A stretch of DNA of 64,000 nt from Pseudomonadota bacterium (lineage in GTDB: Bacteria; Desulfobacterota; Desulfovibrionia; Desulfovibrionales; Desulfovibrionaceae): the NCBI GenBank assembly GCA_018822105.1, contig JAHJLB010000014.1, positions 1 through 64,000 on the forward strand, written 5' to 3'. This document shows positions 16,332-24,173 of this stretch, piece by piece. Under the pieces are notes generated by a model. It was given only the letters and a program-made list of their open reading frames with translations. It did no database searches and was not told where the DNA came from. Both the position numbers and the translations under genes were made by a program. Positions within the stretch are counted from its first letter, which is position 1, and every line of letters starts with the position of its first letter.

Positions 16332-18182
16332 CTAGGGGCGCGCGGCCAGGGCCACGGCTTCTTCAAGTTGCTGGGGGGTGAACAGGTCGCGCAGGATGAG
16401 CGGCTCCTGCGGGCTGTTCTTGGGGAACAAGGCCAACAGGGGGATGCTCTTGCTGCCCAGGGCCGTAAGCAGGGCTTCGGCCTCGGGGTTGCGTTCGGTC
16501 AGGTCCGCCTTGAGGAGGCGGATTGAGTACCGGGCCTGCAGCTCCGCCATGCGGCCAGGGGTCAGCACGGTCTGCTCCAGCACCTTGCAGGTGGGGCACC
16601 AGTCCGCCGTGAAGTCCACCAGCACCAGCTCCTTGCCGAGCATGGACGTGAGCGTCTGCGTGGAATAATGTTCCCATTGCGTCTTGGCCCTGGGCTGGGC
16701 GATCCAGAAGGCGCAGCCGGCAACGAGGAGCAGGGCGAGGAGCTTGAGCGCCCAGGAGCGCCTAGTGTCGAAGCCGGTGCCGGAGACGCCCCAGATCCAG
16801 CAGGAGGCCGCCGTGACCAGCAACAGTATCAGGGCGGACACGAGCATGGACTCGGGCAGGATGTTCAGCAGGTAGATGCAGGTGCCCATGAGGAACAGGG
16901 CCACCAGGCGCTCCACATGGACGGTCCAGGGGCCGGGCTTGGGGAAGAAGCGCGCCAGGGAAGGATACAGGCTGAGCACAAGGTACGGCGAGGCCATGCC
17001 CAGGCCCACGCTCAGGAGCACTATGGTGACGATGAAGGGCGGTTGCAGAAGCGCCCAGCCCAGCACACCGCCCAAAAACGGCCCGCTGCACGGCGTCGCC
17101 AGAAGCGTGGTCAGCATGCCCGTGAAGAGCGACTGGAGCTTGGGGTGGGTGGTCATCTGGTCGAATTTCAGGTCGATGACCGGCAGGGTGAAGACCCCGA
17201 GCAGGCTCAGGCTCAGGGCGAAGACGACGACGGTGAGGGCCAGCACCACGCCGGGCTGCTGAAAGATCTGTCCCCAGGCCAGGTTCGTGGCCCCGAAGAG
17301 CACGCCGAGGAACAGGAAGTAGAGCATTGCGCCCAGGGCCAGGAGCAGGAAATGCTCGCGGATCTTGGCATCGCGCCTGGCGGCGTTGTCTCCCTGTCCG
17401 CCTGCAAGAAAGGAGGACAGCTTGATGCTGATGACCGGCAGGGCGCAGGGCATGAAGTTCAGCACAAAGCCGGCCAGGAGGCCCAGGAGCACGGCCTTGG
17501 CCAGGCCGCTGACCTCGAGGCTGGGCTGCAGGAAGCGCGGCCTGAGCCCCTGCCAAGGTCCAGAGCCGGCCGGGGCGGGCGCAGCGGCTGGCATGACGCG
17601 CTGCCCCGGGGCCTTGGTCCGGGAGTCCAGGCTGGCGAGGAAGGTCGGCCACCAGGGCTGTCTGCCGGCATCGGGCAGGACGGCCTTGGCCCTGATGCCG
17701 AACTGCAGATCGATGCTCGTGGGCAGGCATTTGTCCTTGGTGCACAGAAGCAGTTCCAGCGTGGCGCGGATGGTCTGCGGCTGGTCGTCCAAAGCTGGCA
17801 GGGGCAGAAAGATGGGCGTGCGGCCGGAGTAGACGTTCACCGTGATGCTTGGATCAAAAGCGTCCTTTTTGGGAGCGCCCGGCGGGTAGTGGGCCGTGAG
17901 CCGGGCAGCGCCATCGCCCAGGCTGGCCGTTAGGCGCGTGGGCTTGCCGAATCCGCCGGGATCCTGGGCGTAGGTGTACCAGCCGGAGTCGGGCTCGATG
18001 AACAGCACGGCCATGCGCTCGGCGGCCTGACCGGACTGCGCGCGCGCCTCCTGGCCGAGGCTGAAGGCTTCCCATCGTGTTGACATGGGGTAGTCGCCGT
18101 GCCGCTGCTGCGCCTGCGCTGGGCTGGCGCACAAGGCCAGGAGAAGCAGGAGTCCCATGAGGGAATGGAAGAAATTTCGCAT
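16332..18182 (-). CDS. dsbD: Thiol:disulfide interchange protein, DsbD family
   Basis: The 616-residue protein has a signal peptide (residues 1-24), an N-terminal periplasmic DsbD-alpha domain with CTKDKC, a central membrane domain of about eight helices with conserved Cys in FMPCALP and ATPCSGPFLGG, and a C-terminal thioredoxin domain with DWCPTC. All three cysteine pairs needed to move electrons from cytoplasmic thioredoxin to periplasmic thiol proteins are intact. Cytochrome c maturation and disulfide repair are the usual clients. Confidence 0.94.
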   Translation of the reverse strand: MRNFFHSLMGLLLLLALCASPAQAQQRHGDYPMSTRWEAFSLGQEARAQSGQAAERMAVLFIEPDSGWYTYAQDPGGFGKPTRLTASLGDGAARLTAHYPPGAPKKDAFDPSITVNVYSGRTPIFLPLPALDDQPQTIRATLELLLCTKDKCLPTSIDLQFGIRAKAVLPDAGRQPWWPTFLASLDSRTKAPGQRVMPAAAPAPAGSGPWQGLRPRFLQPSLEVSGLAKAVLLGLLAGFVLNFMPCALPVISIKLSSFLAGGQGDNAARRDAKIREHFLLLALGAMLYFLFLGVLFGATNLAWGQIFQQPGVVLALTVVVFALSLSLLGVFTLPVIDLKFDQMTTHPKLQSLFTGMLTTLLATPCSGPFLGGVLGWALLQPPFIVTIVLLSVGLGMASPYLVLSLYPSLARFFPKPGPWTVHVERLVALFLMGTCIYLLNILPESMLVSALILLLVTAASCWIWGVSGTGFDTRRSWALKLLALLLVAGCAFWIAQPRAKTQWEHYSTQTLTSMLGKELVLVDFTADWCPTCKVLEQTVLTPGRMAELQARYSIRLLKADLTERNPEAEALLTALGSKSIPLLALFPKNSPQEPLILRDLFTPQQLEEAVALAARP

Positions 18183-18209
18183 CTTTTTCCCAGGTTCAGG
18201 AATTTCGTG

Positions 18210-18238
18210 TTGACAAAGGATGCCCCGCCGTTTAAACG
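18210..18238 (+). promoter_or_regulatory. Promoter for tRNA-Lys
   Basis: A perfect TTGACA at 18210-18215 is followed after 15-17 nt by an A/T block (TTTAAAC, 18231-18237) that can act as the -10. The tRNA begins about 32 nt further on. The dsbD start codon is divergent. Confidence 0.55.
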
Positions 18239-18269
18239 CTTCTTCGCCGCAACGAAACGCGGCGCACGT

Positions 18270-18345
18270 GGGTCACTAGCTCAATTGGTAGAGCAGCGGA
18301 CTCTTAATCCGGAGGTTCAAGGTTCGATTCCTTGGTGACCCACCA
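18270..18345 (+). tRNA. tRNA-Lys (anticodon CUU)
   Basis: A 76-nt cloverleaf with acceptor stem GGGTCAC/GTGACCC, encoded CCA and anticodon CTT at 18303-18305. The top pair of the anticodon stem appears to be G-G, a small oddity. A terminator follows at 18361. Confidence 0.95.
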
Positions 18346-18360
18346 CGTTAGACCCGAAGA

Positions 18361-18388
18361 GCCGTTTCCGCAAGGAAGCGGCTTTTTT
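18361..18388 (+). terminator. Rho-independent terminator after tRNA-Lys
   Basis: A 9-bp stem (18361-18369 with 18374-18382, one G-T pair) with a GCAA tetraloop is followed by six T. Confidence 0.9.
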
Positions 18389-18544
18389 CTTGGCCTCGGA
18401 TCTGACCTGGCTTGCGCCGCGGCCGGCGCCCGTGTTGTCCTGTCCCTGCGCTGCTGTGCATTCCATCATCGCGGAGTTGTGCGCAATTCATCCAGGGCTG
18501 TCAAGAAATGTGCGCTATGCCGGGCTTTGGCCACAGCTTTGGGC

Positions 18545-18573
18545 TTGGCAGAATCCCTGGCGCAGGGTAGATT
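18545..18573 (+). promoter_or_regulatory. Promoter of the DUF47-pit operon
   Basis: TTGGCA (18545-18550) and TAGATT (18568-18573) are separated by 17 nt, about 77 nt before the start codon. No convincing tandem Pho box was seen. Confidence 0.55.
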
Positions 18574-18649
18574 CAGGAAACGGATTAGCGCACTGCGCGA
18601 ATTGAGCCGCAGGGCCGGAATATCGCTTCAGTTGCCAAAAGGAGAGCCC

Positions 18650-19279
18650 ATGGGCTTCAGCTTTTTCCCCAAGGAAATCCAGTTTTTCGACCTGTTCGCT
18701 GCGCAGTACGCCAAGCTTTCCGAGGCCGTGACCGTGCTGAACAGCATCTTCCAGGAATTCTCGGACTGCGAGAACAAGTGCAAGTCCATCAACATCCTTG
18801 AGGAGGAGGGCAACGGCGTGGCGCGCAACATCGCCAAGCAGCTCTCCCTGACCTTCATCACGCCCATTGACCGCGAGGACATCCACGACATCAATATCGC
18901 CCAGGAAGACCTCCTGAACCTCGTCAAGGCCATCTCCACGCGCATCGGCCTGTATGACTTCACGGTGATGAAGTTCCCTTCCAAGAGGCTGGTGAAGAAC
19001 CTCGCGCTCATGGTGGAGGAGGTCGGCCGCATGCTCGACCGCCTGCGCGAGCGCAAGCCGGTTGAGGCCAACTCCAAGAAGGTCAAGTCCCTCAAGTACG
19101 AATGCGAGATGATTTTGCTGGTGGCCCTGGGCGAGGTTTACGACCTCAAGGTCCAGGGGTTTGAGACGGTGATGGAGATCATCAAATGGACGCACATCTA
19201 TGACCGCATCGAGCAGGCCGTGAATCAGGCGGAGCGCCTTGCGGACATCATCGAAGGCGTGGTGCTGAAAAATGCCTGA
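18650..19279 (+). CDS. DUF47 family PhoU-like protein, partner of PiT transporter
   Basis: The 209-residue helical protein belongs to the DUF47 (PF01865) family, related to PhoU. FPKEIQFFDLF near the start, the conserved ITPIDREDIHDI stretch (about residues 75-86) and a final helical bundle are visible. These proteins are almost always paired with a PiT phosphate transporter and are thought to control it. The ATG at 18650 has AGGAGA just upstream. Its last 8 nt overlap the start of pit, which argues for translational coupling. Confidence 0.93.
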   Translation: MGFSFFPKEIQFFDLFAAQYAKLSEAVTVLNSIFQEFSDCENKCKSINILEEEGNGVARNIAKQLSLTFITPIDREDIHDINIAQEDLLNLVKAISTRIGLYDFTVMKFPSKRLVKNLALMVEEVGRMLDRLRERKPVEANSKKVKSLKYECEMILLVALGEVYDLKVQGFETVMEIIKWTHIYDRIEQAVNQAERLADIIEGVVLKNA

Positions 19280-20282
19280 TGTCCCCCTGCTGCTTGTGGC
19301 CATCGTGGCCGTGGCCCTGTTCTTCGACTACACCAACGGGGCCCACGACAGCGCCAACGCCATAGCCACCATCGTCTCCACAAAGGTGCTTTCGCCCAAG
19401 GTCGCCGTGGTCATGGCCGCAGTGCTCAACTTCGCGGGCGCGTTCATGGGCGACCAGGTGGCCAAGACCATCAGCAGCGGCATCGTCAACGCCGACATGG
19501 TTTCGGGCAGCCAGGCCCTTGTGCTGGCCGCGCTCTGCGGGGCCATATTCTGGAACCTGTTGACCTGGTACCTGGGCCTGCCCTCGTCCTCGTCCCATGC
19601 CCTCATTGGCGGACTCATGGGCGCCGCCGTGAGCTACAGCGGCTTCGACGCCTTGAACTACCTGTCCATCCTGAAAAAGGTCGTGCTGCCCCTGGTGCTT
19701 TCGCCCATGGCCGGCTTCTTCGGCGGGTATCTGATCATGATCCTGCTCACCTGGTCCGTCCGGAAGTACAAGCCGCGCAAGGTCAACAGCCTGTTCCGCA
19801 AGCTGCAGATCGTGTCCTCGGCCTTCATGGCCACCAGCCACGGCCAGAACGACGCCCAGAAGACCATGGGCATCATCACCCTGGCCCTGTTTATCTTCCA
19901 TGTGATTCCCGGAACCGAGATACCCCTCTGGGTGAAAATCTGCTGCGCCTTGGCCATGGGCCTGGGCACGGCCACGGGCGGCTGGAAGATCGTCAAGACC
20001 ATGGGCCACAAGATCTTCAAGCTGGAACCCATCCACGGTTGCGCCGCCGAGACCGCCGCGGCCATTGTCATCACCGGGGCCAGCCACTTCGGCGCGCCCA
20101 TCAGCACCACGCATGTCATCTCCACCTCCGTGCTTGGCGTCGGCTCCAGCAAGCGGTTTTCCGCAGTGCGCTGGGGCGTGGCCGGGAGCATGGTCGTGGC
20201 CTGGGTCATCACCATCCCCGCCTCGGCCCTGGTGGCGTCGCTGTCCTTCTATGTGCTCAAGTTTGTCGGCGTGATCCATTAG
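19272..20282 (+). CDS. pit: Inorganic phosphate transporter, PiT family
   Basis: The 336-residue membrane protein shows the duplicated PiT signature: TNGAHDSANAIATIVST in the N-terminal half and FGAPISTTHVISTSVLGVG in the C-terminal half. ATSHGQNDAQKTMGII holds the second GxND-type motif. It imports phosphate with a cation. It is co-transcribed with its DUF47 partner by an 8-nt overlap. No terminator with a T run follows. Confidence 0.94.
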   Translation: MPDVPLLLVAIVAVALFFDYTNGAHDSANAIATIVSTKVLSPKVAVVMAAVLNFAGAFMGDQVAKTISSGIVNADMVSGSQALVLAALCGAIFWNLLTWYLGLPSSSSHALIGGLMGAAVSYSGFDALNYLSILKKVVLPLVLSPMAGFFGGYLIMILLTWSVRKYKPRKVNSLFRKLQIVSSAFMATSHGQNDAQKTMGIITLALFIFHVIPGTEIPLWVKICCALAMGLGTATGGWKIVKTMGHKIFKLEPIHGCAAETAAAIVITGASHFGAPISTTHVISTSVLGVGSSKRFSAVRWGVAGSMVVAWVITIPASALVASLSFYVLKFVGVIH

Positions 20283-20324
20283 CCGCAAATCGACTGCATC
20301 CGCTCTTCAGCATCTATAATCGGA

Positions 20325-20339
20325 ATCAGCAATGCTGAT
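20325..20339. repeat. Short inverted repeat between pit and the methyltransferase
   Basis: ATCAGCA-A-TGCTGAT is a perfect 7-1-7 inverted repeat. It lacks a T run, so it is more likely a protein site than a terminator. It lies 26-49 nt upstream of the promoter of the following gene. Confidence 0.3.
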
Positions 20340-20350
20340 GCCGAGATATG

Positions 20351-20379
20351 TTGTTGCGTACGCAAGGCTGTGCTACAAT
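20351..20379 (+). promoter_or_regulatory. Extended -10 promoter with overlapping 12-bp palindrome
   Basis: TACAAT at 20374-20379 is preceded by TGC (extended -10), with TTGTTG 17 nt upstream as a weak -35. The perfect palindrome TTGCGTACGCAA (20354-20365) overlaps the -35 and spacer, a typical repressor position. It drives the UGA-containing methyltransferase gene. Confidence 0.55.
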
Positions 20380-20411
20380 TCGATCCACGTGCATTGAGCG
20401 GAGTGGAGCGT

Positions 20412-21167
20412 ATGGATACCAGCCATTTTGACAATTTGCGACCAGGCATAGAGGAACAGCTGCGCGAGCGTTTCCGCCAGGCTGCGGAGAGTCCGCGCGG
20501 ACTCTTTTCCTATCCCACGGGGCAGGAGGGGCTGCGGGGCTTGGGCTATTGCGCGCAGGACCTCGTCGCCCTGCCGGATTTCGTCCAGGAGTGTTATTGC
20601 GGCGTGGGCAACCCCTTCGCCGCAGGGGCTCCTGAGCCTGGCTCCCGGGTCCTCGACGTGGGCTGCGGCGCCGGCATCGATGCCCTTGTGGCGGCTGGCC
20701 GTGTCGGTCCTACGGGGAGGGTTGCGGGGCTTGAGTTCTCTTTTGAGATGTGCGCGCGCGCCCAGGCCAATGCCGCTGCCGCGGGCGCGGCCAACGTCTC
20801 CTTCCAGCAGGGCGGAGCCGAGCGTCTGCCTTTTGCCGACGGCAGCTTTGACCTGCTCCTGTCCAATGGCGTCTACAACCTCGTGCCTCGAAAACGGCAG
20901 GCCCTGGCCGAGGCCTTGCGTGTGCTGAAGCCCGGCGGCCGCCTCCAGGTGGCGGACCAGATCCTGGAAGGCGACATCCCGCTTGCTGCGCACCAGGTCG
21001 AGCCAGGGGCCTGGGCCAGGTGACGTGACGGCGCTGTTCCGGGAAAGGTTTTCCTGGAGATGCTCGATTCCGCAGGTTTTTCCGAGACCCGCCTGCTGCA
21101 TCGCACGGGCTACAAGAGTTCGCCCGAAACCGTCGGCGCCGTGTTTTTTGCGCGCAAAGCCGGCTAA
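20412..21167 (+). CDS. ArsM-like SAM methyltransferase with in-frame UGA, probable selenoprotein
   Basis: Read through a TGA at 21021-21023, this gene encodes 251 residues. Residues 1-75 match the ArsM N-terminal region (CYCGVGNPFA), 79-90 are the SAM-binding VLDVGCGAGIDA, and SNGVYNLVP at 151-159 matches the SNCVINLVP motif of human AS3MT. The UGA is codon 204, in GAWAR-U-RDGAV. From it to the conserved GF is 20 residues, exactly as from the arsenic-binding Cys of AS3MT (GECLGGAL). The same frame continues 47 sense codons to TAA. A SECIS-like hairpin follows the UGA. I infer selenocysteine insertion; a nonsense mutation is the alternative, giving a 203-residue fragment without the C-terminal part. 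The ATG at 20412 has GGAG upstream. The substrate may be a metalloid, but this is not shown. Confidence 0.8.
21021..21057 (+). other. UGA codon plus candidate bacterial SECIS element
   Basis: After UGA (21021-21023) the sequence folds into an 8-bp stem, CCGGGAAA (21039-21046) with TTTCCTGG (21050-21057), capped by GGU (21047-21049). The first loop G is 24 nt past the UGA. Bacterial SECIS elements recognised by SelB need an apical loop beginning with G, usually GGU, about 16-37 nt from UGA; E. coli fdhF has its GGU at about +19. Folding was done by hand. Confidence 0.65.
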
Positions 21168-21197
21168 GTCGTTCAACGTTTTCTTTTAACACTCGGG

Positions 21198-21226
21198 TTG
21201 ACAAGCGCAGTACAGGGGAACACTAT
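21198..21226 (+). promoter_or_regulatory. Promoter for the STAS-domain gene
   Basis: A perfect TTGACA (21198-21203) is followed after 17 nt by CACTAT (21221-21226). This gives the downstream gene its own start, separate from the methyltransferase. Confidence 0.5.
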
Positions 21227-21311
21227 GCAATGATTGGCAAGAGGCATGGCGTGCATAATTGGCAAAGCGCCTTGGCGGAAGTTTGCCAGGGTATGCCGGA
21301 GGAGGTGGCCC

Positions 21312-21773
21312 ATGACCAGGGACAAAGGCGCAGCGTCTGTTGAACCGGCGCAAGGCGCTGGGCGGGACAATCCCGCAGCAGGGCCTCGGGTGACTGGAGT
21401 CCTTGGGGCTGAACCCTCGAGCATGGATGCGCAGCCTACCTTCAACAAGGCCTTTGGAGAGATCGTCCTCAAGGTGGAGGATGGCTCGGGCCGTATCTCA
21501 CTTCCCAAGCAAATGGACCTGAGCGCCTTGACCGGCCTGCGCGAGGCCTTGCTCGCGGCCATGGCGAGCTGCGCGAGCATCGTGCTTGACTGGGGCGCGG
21601 TGGAGCGCTGCGACCTGTTCTTTTTCCAGATGCTGTGTCTTGCCCAGCTTTCCTGCCAGGCCAGGGGCATCGCCTTCAGCGTTGATGGGGCCCTGGACGC
21701 GGACCTGCGCACGGCGGCCACGGCCATGGGCTTTGGTTGCGGCATCCCGGAATGCCTGTTCCGCGCGGCCTGA
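21312..21773 (+). CDS. STAS-domain protein (anti-sigma antagonist-like)
   Basis: This 153-residue protein has a low-complexity N-terminal third (residues 1-45) and a STAS domain from about residue 50: ISLPKQMDLSALTGLREALLAAM, then SIVLDWGAVERCDLFFFQMLCLAQ. The position of the phosphorylatable Ser in SpoIIAA-type proteins (D-[ST]-[SA]-G) reads ERCDLFF, so it does not keep the classic motif. The chemotaxis-associated STAS group often looks like this. The ATG at 21312 has GGAGGAGGTGG just upstream. It stands alone after the selenoprotein candidate. Partner unknown. Confidence 0.72.
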   Translation: MTRDKGAASVEPAQGAGRDNPAAGPRVTGVLGAEPSSMDAQPTFNKAFGEIVLKVEDGSGRISLPKQMDLSALTGLREALLAAMASCASIVLDWGAVERCDLFFFQMLCLAQLSCQARGIAFSVDGALDADLRTAATAMGFGCGIPECLFRAA

Positions 21774-21933
21774 CCGGAGTCTTGCAAGGCATTGCAGGCT
21801 TCGGCCCGGCGAGGAGTCCATGGCGCATCGGTTGCGGCCGGAGGTGGAGCGGGACATGTCTTGATTCTTCCCCCAACCCGTGCGCTTGGCGCGTGGACGA
21901 CAGCGCAATCGCGCCAATATTCCCACCAAGAAG

Positions 21934-21969
21934 AAGGCCCTGCATCGGTGTTGACCGGTGCGGGGCCTT
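21934..21969. terminator. Hairpin between STAS gene and tRNA-Thr, probably a bidirectional terminator
   Basis: A 15-bp stem with two G-T pairs (21934-21948 with 21955-21969) has a 6-nt loop. The plus-strand tail is GTCTTTTCT and the minus-strand tail CTTGG, so it serves the STAS gene better than the tRNA. Confidence 0.7.
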
Positions 21970-21977
21970 GTCTTTTC

Positions 21978-22053
21978 TGGAGCCAGCGAGGAGAGTCGAA
22001 CTCCTGACCTGCTGATTACGAATCAGCTGCTCTGCCATCTGAGCTACGCTGGC
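21978..22053 (-). tRNA. tRNA-Thr (anticodon CGU)
   Basis: A 76-nt cloverleaf on the minus strand with acceptor stem GCCAGCG/CGCTGGC, encoded CCA and anticodon CGT (complement of 22018-22020). Confidence 0.95.
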
Positions 22054-22066
22054 ATGGTCGGCTTGG

Positions 22067-22096
22067 TTGATATCCGAGGGGCGTCTCGCGGGTCAA
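22067..22096 (-). promoter_or_regulatory. Promoter for tRNA-Thr
   Basis: On the minus strand TTGACC (22091-22096) and TATCAA (22067-22072) are 18 nt apart, ending 13 nt before the tRNA. It lies just beyond the moeA stop codon. Confidence 0.5.
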
Positions 22097-22108
22097 GGAG
22101 TTTATGCG

Positions 22109-23353
22109 TCATTCGAGCCGGAGGCCGCGTCTGTGCTCCCAGATGGGGATCATGGGCAGGAGCTCGTCCGGTTCCTCCAGCGCGGACACGATGAGCAGCC
22201 CTTGGGCATCGATCATGTCCCTCCTGGTTTCGCGGCTGCGGTCCAGGAGAGGCTGGGCGTGCAGCTCCGCCCCCACGGCTGCGATGGTGCAGGGCACCAG
22301 TTTTTCCCAGCCTAGGCGGGCCAGGGGGGGCATGGTCAGCGGTCGGGCCAGAATAGGGCCTGGGGAGGGCAGGGTGCGACCGCGCAGCCAGCAGACCACC
22401 GGAAGCACCATGGCGTGCATCAGGGCGAAGACGGCCCAGGGCGTGCCCGGCAGAGCGAGGAGGATGGTGCGCCCGCGCACTGCGGCGAAAAGGCTCTTGC
22501 CCGGGGTGAGGGCCACGCCGTTGAACAGGGGCGTGAACCCGGCCAGGGCGGCGGCCTTGACGATGTAGTCGCGGTGCCCCGGCCCGGTGCCTCCCGTGGT
22601 GATGATGCAGTCATACTCAAGTCCCGAGATCAGGCGCTCGGCGATACGCCCGAGGTCATTGGCGCAGACCTCGCTGTCGACCGCGTTTAGGCCGCGCAAT
22701 CGCAGCAGGCCGGCCGTAAGAAGCAGGTTGTCCGCAGGCATGCGCCCGCCCGCGCCCTCGTCTTTCAGGGCCTCCAACTCGTTTCCCAGGGCCATGACCA
22801 AGGCTCTGGGCGGCTGGTAGGCCTCGGCCTGCATGACTCCGGAAACCGCAAGGGCAGCCAGCACGGCCGGAGTGAGGTCCTCGCCGCGCCGGGCAATGCG
22901 CGTGCCGGCCTTGAGGTCGCATCCGGCCGGCCGCACGTGCTCGCCAGAACGGCATGCCTGCGTCAGAACCACCTTGCCGTCCTGCGCCTGAGTGTCTTCC
23001 AGGGCCACAGCGCAGTCAGCGCCGGCAGGCAGCTGGCCGCCTGTGAGGATCACGGCGGCCCGCCCGGAGGGCAACGCCGCCGGGGTGCCGCTGCTGGGCC
23101 GTATCTCTCCGGCCATGTCCAGGAGCACCGGGGCGTCCTCGGTGGCGCCAAGGGTGGTCTGGCTGTCCAGGGCGTAGCCGTCCACCGAGGACCTGGGCAT
23201 GGCCGGACTGGCGTGGGCCGCGAACAGGTCCTGGGCGCAGACCAGGCCCAGGGCCTCGGTGACGTGCACCGTCCGCAGGCGCGGGGGATGCTCGCGCACA
23301 TGGTGGCGGATGTGCTCCAGGGCCAGGTCGCGGGAAATGCGCTGGTAGCTCAC
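22109..23353 (-). CDS. moeA: Molybdopterin molybdenumtransferase
   Basis: The 414-residue enzyme inserts molybdate (or tungstate) into adenylated molybdopterin. Motifs of the family are present: SSVDGYAL near residue 56, GQLPAGADCAV, the TTGGTGPGHRDY catalytic loop and ALPGTPWAVF. The C-terminal domain IV is complete. Its start codon overlaps the stop of mobA by 4 nt (ATGA), so both are translated together. Molybdenum or tungsten formate dehydrogenases are expected users in this kind of organism. Confidence 0.94.
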   Translation of the reverse strand: MSYQRISRDLALEHIRHHVREHPPRLRTVHVTEALGLVCAQDLFAAHASPAMPRSSVDGYALDSQTTLGATEDAPVLLDMAGEIRPSSGTPAALPSGRAAVILTGGQLPAGADCAVALEDTQAQDGKVVLTQACRSGEHVRPAGCDLKAGTRIARRGEDLTPAVLAALAVSGVMQAEAYQPPRALVMALGNELEALKDEGAGGRMPADNLLLTAGLLRLRGLNAVDSEVCANDLGRIAERLISGLEYDCIITTGGTGPGHRDYIVKAAALAGFTPLFNGVALTPGKSLFAAVRGRTILLALPGTPWAVFALMHAMVLPVVCWLRGRTLPSPGPILARPLTMPPLARLGWEKLVPCTIAAVGAELHAQPLLDRSRETRRDMIDAQGLLIVSALEEPDELLPMIPIWEHRRGLRLE

Positions 23354-24009
23354 AAGCCCTCCTGGGCGCTGAGGCCCTGGGCGGCCTGCCGGAGCAGGGA
23401 CAGATCCTCCGGGGTGTTGGCGTTGCGGAAGGAGACTAGATCAGGGTCTGCCTTGAGCAACGTCTCCACTGGCAGGGGAGAGACCCGCACCTTGTCGAAG
23501 AAGCGTATGATCTTGTAGTCTTCGCGCTGGAGCTGGGCCTCGATATGCGGCAGGCAGCGCCGGGAATACAGGGCGCAGAGCGGCTCGAAGTAGCCGTCGG
23601 GCTTCAGGGGCAGCACCACGTCGTCCTCCGGCCGCAGATGCCCCAGCAGGGCGTCCAGCAGTTGCGGGCGCAGCAGCGGCGTGTCGCAGGCGGTTATGAA
23701 GACGTGCTCCATGCAGGCGCTGGCCAGGGCCGTATGGATCCCGGTGAGGGAGCTGCGGGCCGGACTGGCGTCGAGCACAAGGCGCCAGGGGGCGCCTGGC
23801 TGCAGGGGCGCAAACGGGGCCGGCTCCTTGGCCACCAGCAGCAGCTCGGCAAAGCGTCCAGAAAGGGTGCCCACAAGGGTCTCCAGAATGGTCTGGCCGT
23901 CCACTTCAAGCAGGGCCTTCACCGCGCCGCCCATGCGCTTGGCCGCCCCTCCAACAAGTATGGCGGCGCTGCAAGAGGGAGCTGATCGGATTGGTTGAGC
24001 GCTGTGCAT
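23350..24009 (-). CDS. mobA: Molybdenum cofactor guanylyltransferase
   Basis: The 219-residue enzyme links GMP to molybdenum cofactor. The nucleotide-binding motif is AAILVGGAAKRMGG, followed by KALLEVDG, TACDTPLLRP for metal binding and a typical DGYFEPLCALYSR segment. The start is uncertain. The ATG at 24009 fits the family length but has no ribosome-binding site, and a promoter (24016-24044) would place the mRNA 5' end at about this ATG. A GTG at 24081 is an alternative. It overlaps moeA by 4 nt. Confidence 0.9.
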   Translation of the reverse strand: MHSAQPIRSAPSCSAAILVGGAAKRMGGAVKALLEVDGQTILETLVGTLSGRFAELLLVAKEPAPFAPLQPGAPWRLVLDASPARSSLTGIHTALASACMEHVFITACDTPLLRPQLLDALLGHLRPEDDVVLPLKPDGYFEPLCALYSRRCLPHIEAQLQREDYKIIRFFDKVRVSPLPVETLLKADPDLVSFRNANTPEDLSLLRQAAQGLSAQEGL

Positions 24010-24015
24010 TTCAAA

Positions 24016-24044
24016 TGTATATGGCCTAAATCGAGTCTGGGCAA
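24016..24044 (-). promoter_or_regulatory. Promoter for mobA-moeA
   Basis: On the minus strand TTGCCC (24039-24044) and TATACA (24016-24021) are 17 nt apart. The expected start point falls at or next to the ATG at 24009, which would make a leaderless mRNA. Confidence 0.45.
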
Positions 24045-24173
24045 CCGGGATTGCAGGAATTGTAAGGGAAAGATGCTCCACAGGAAGCGTAAGGCCCTTG
24101 AGGGACCGGCAGAGACTGTGTATGCAAAGGCACAGCCAACCTGCTCAGCACATCCCGACCAGGGGAGATCCAT

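Noticed and set aside
18389-18649. Pho box upstream of the DUF47-pit operon
   Set aside because: Only a single weak CTGTCA-like element is present (near 18497); no tandem repeat.
20412-21023. Frameshifted or truncated methyltransferase ending at the TGA
   Set aside because: The downstream family sequence is in the same frame, so there is no frameshift; only one UGA interrupts it, at a catalytic Cys position and with a SECIS-like hairpin. A nonsense mutation stays possible but is less likely.
24010-24173. Molybdenum cofactor riboswitch before mobA
   Set aside because: The region is short and lacks the conserved helices; a promoter next to the ATG explains it better.
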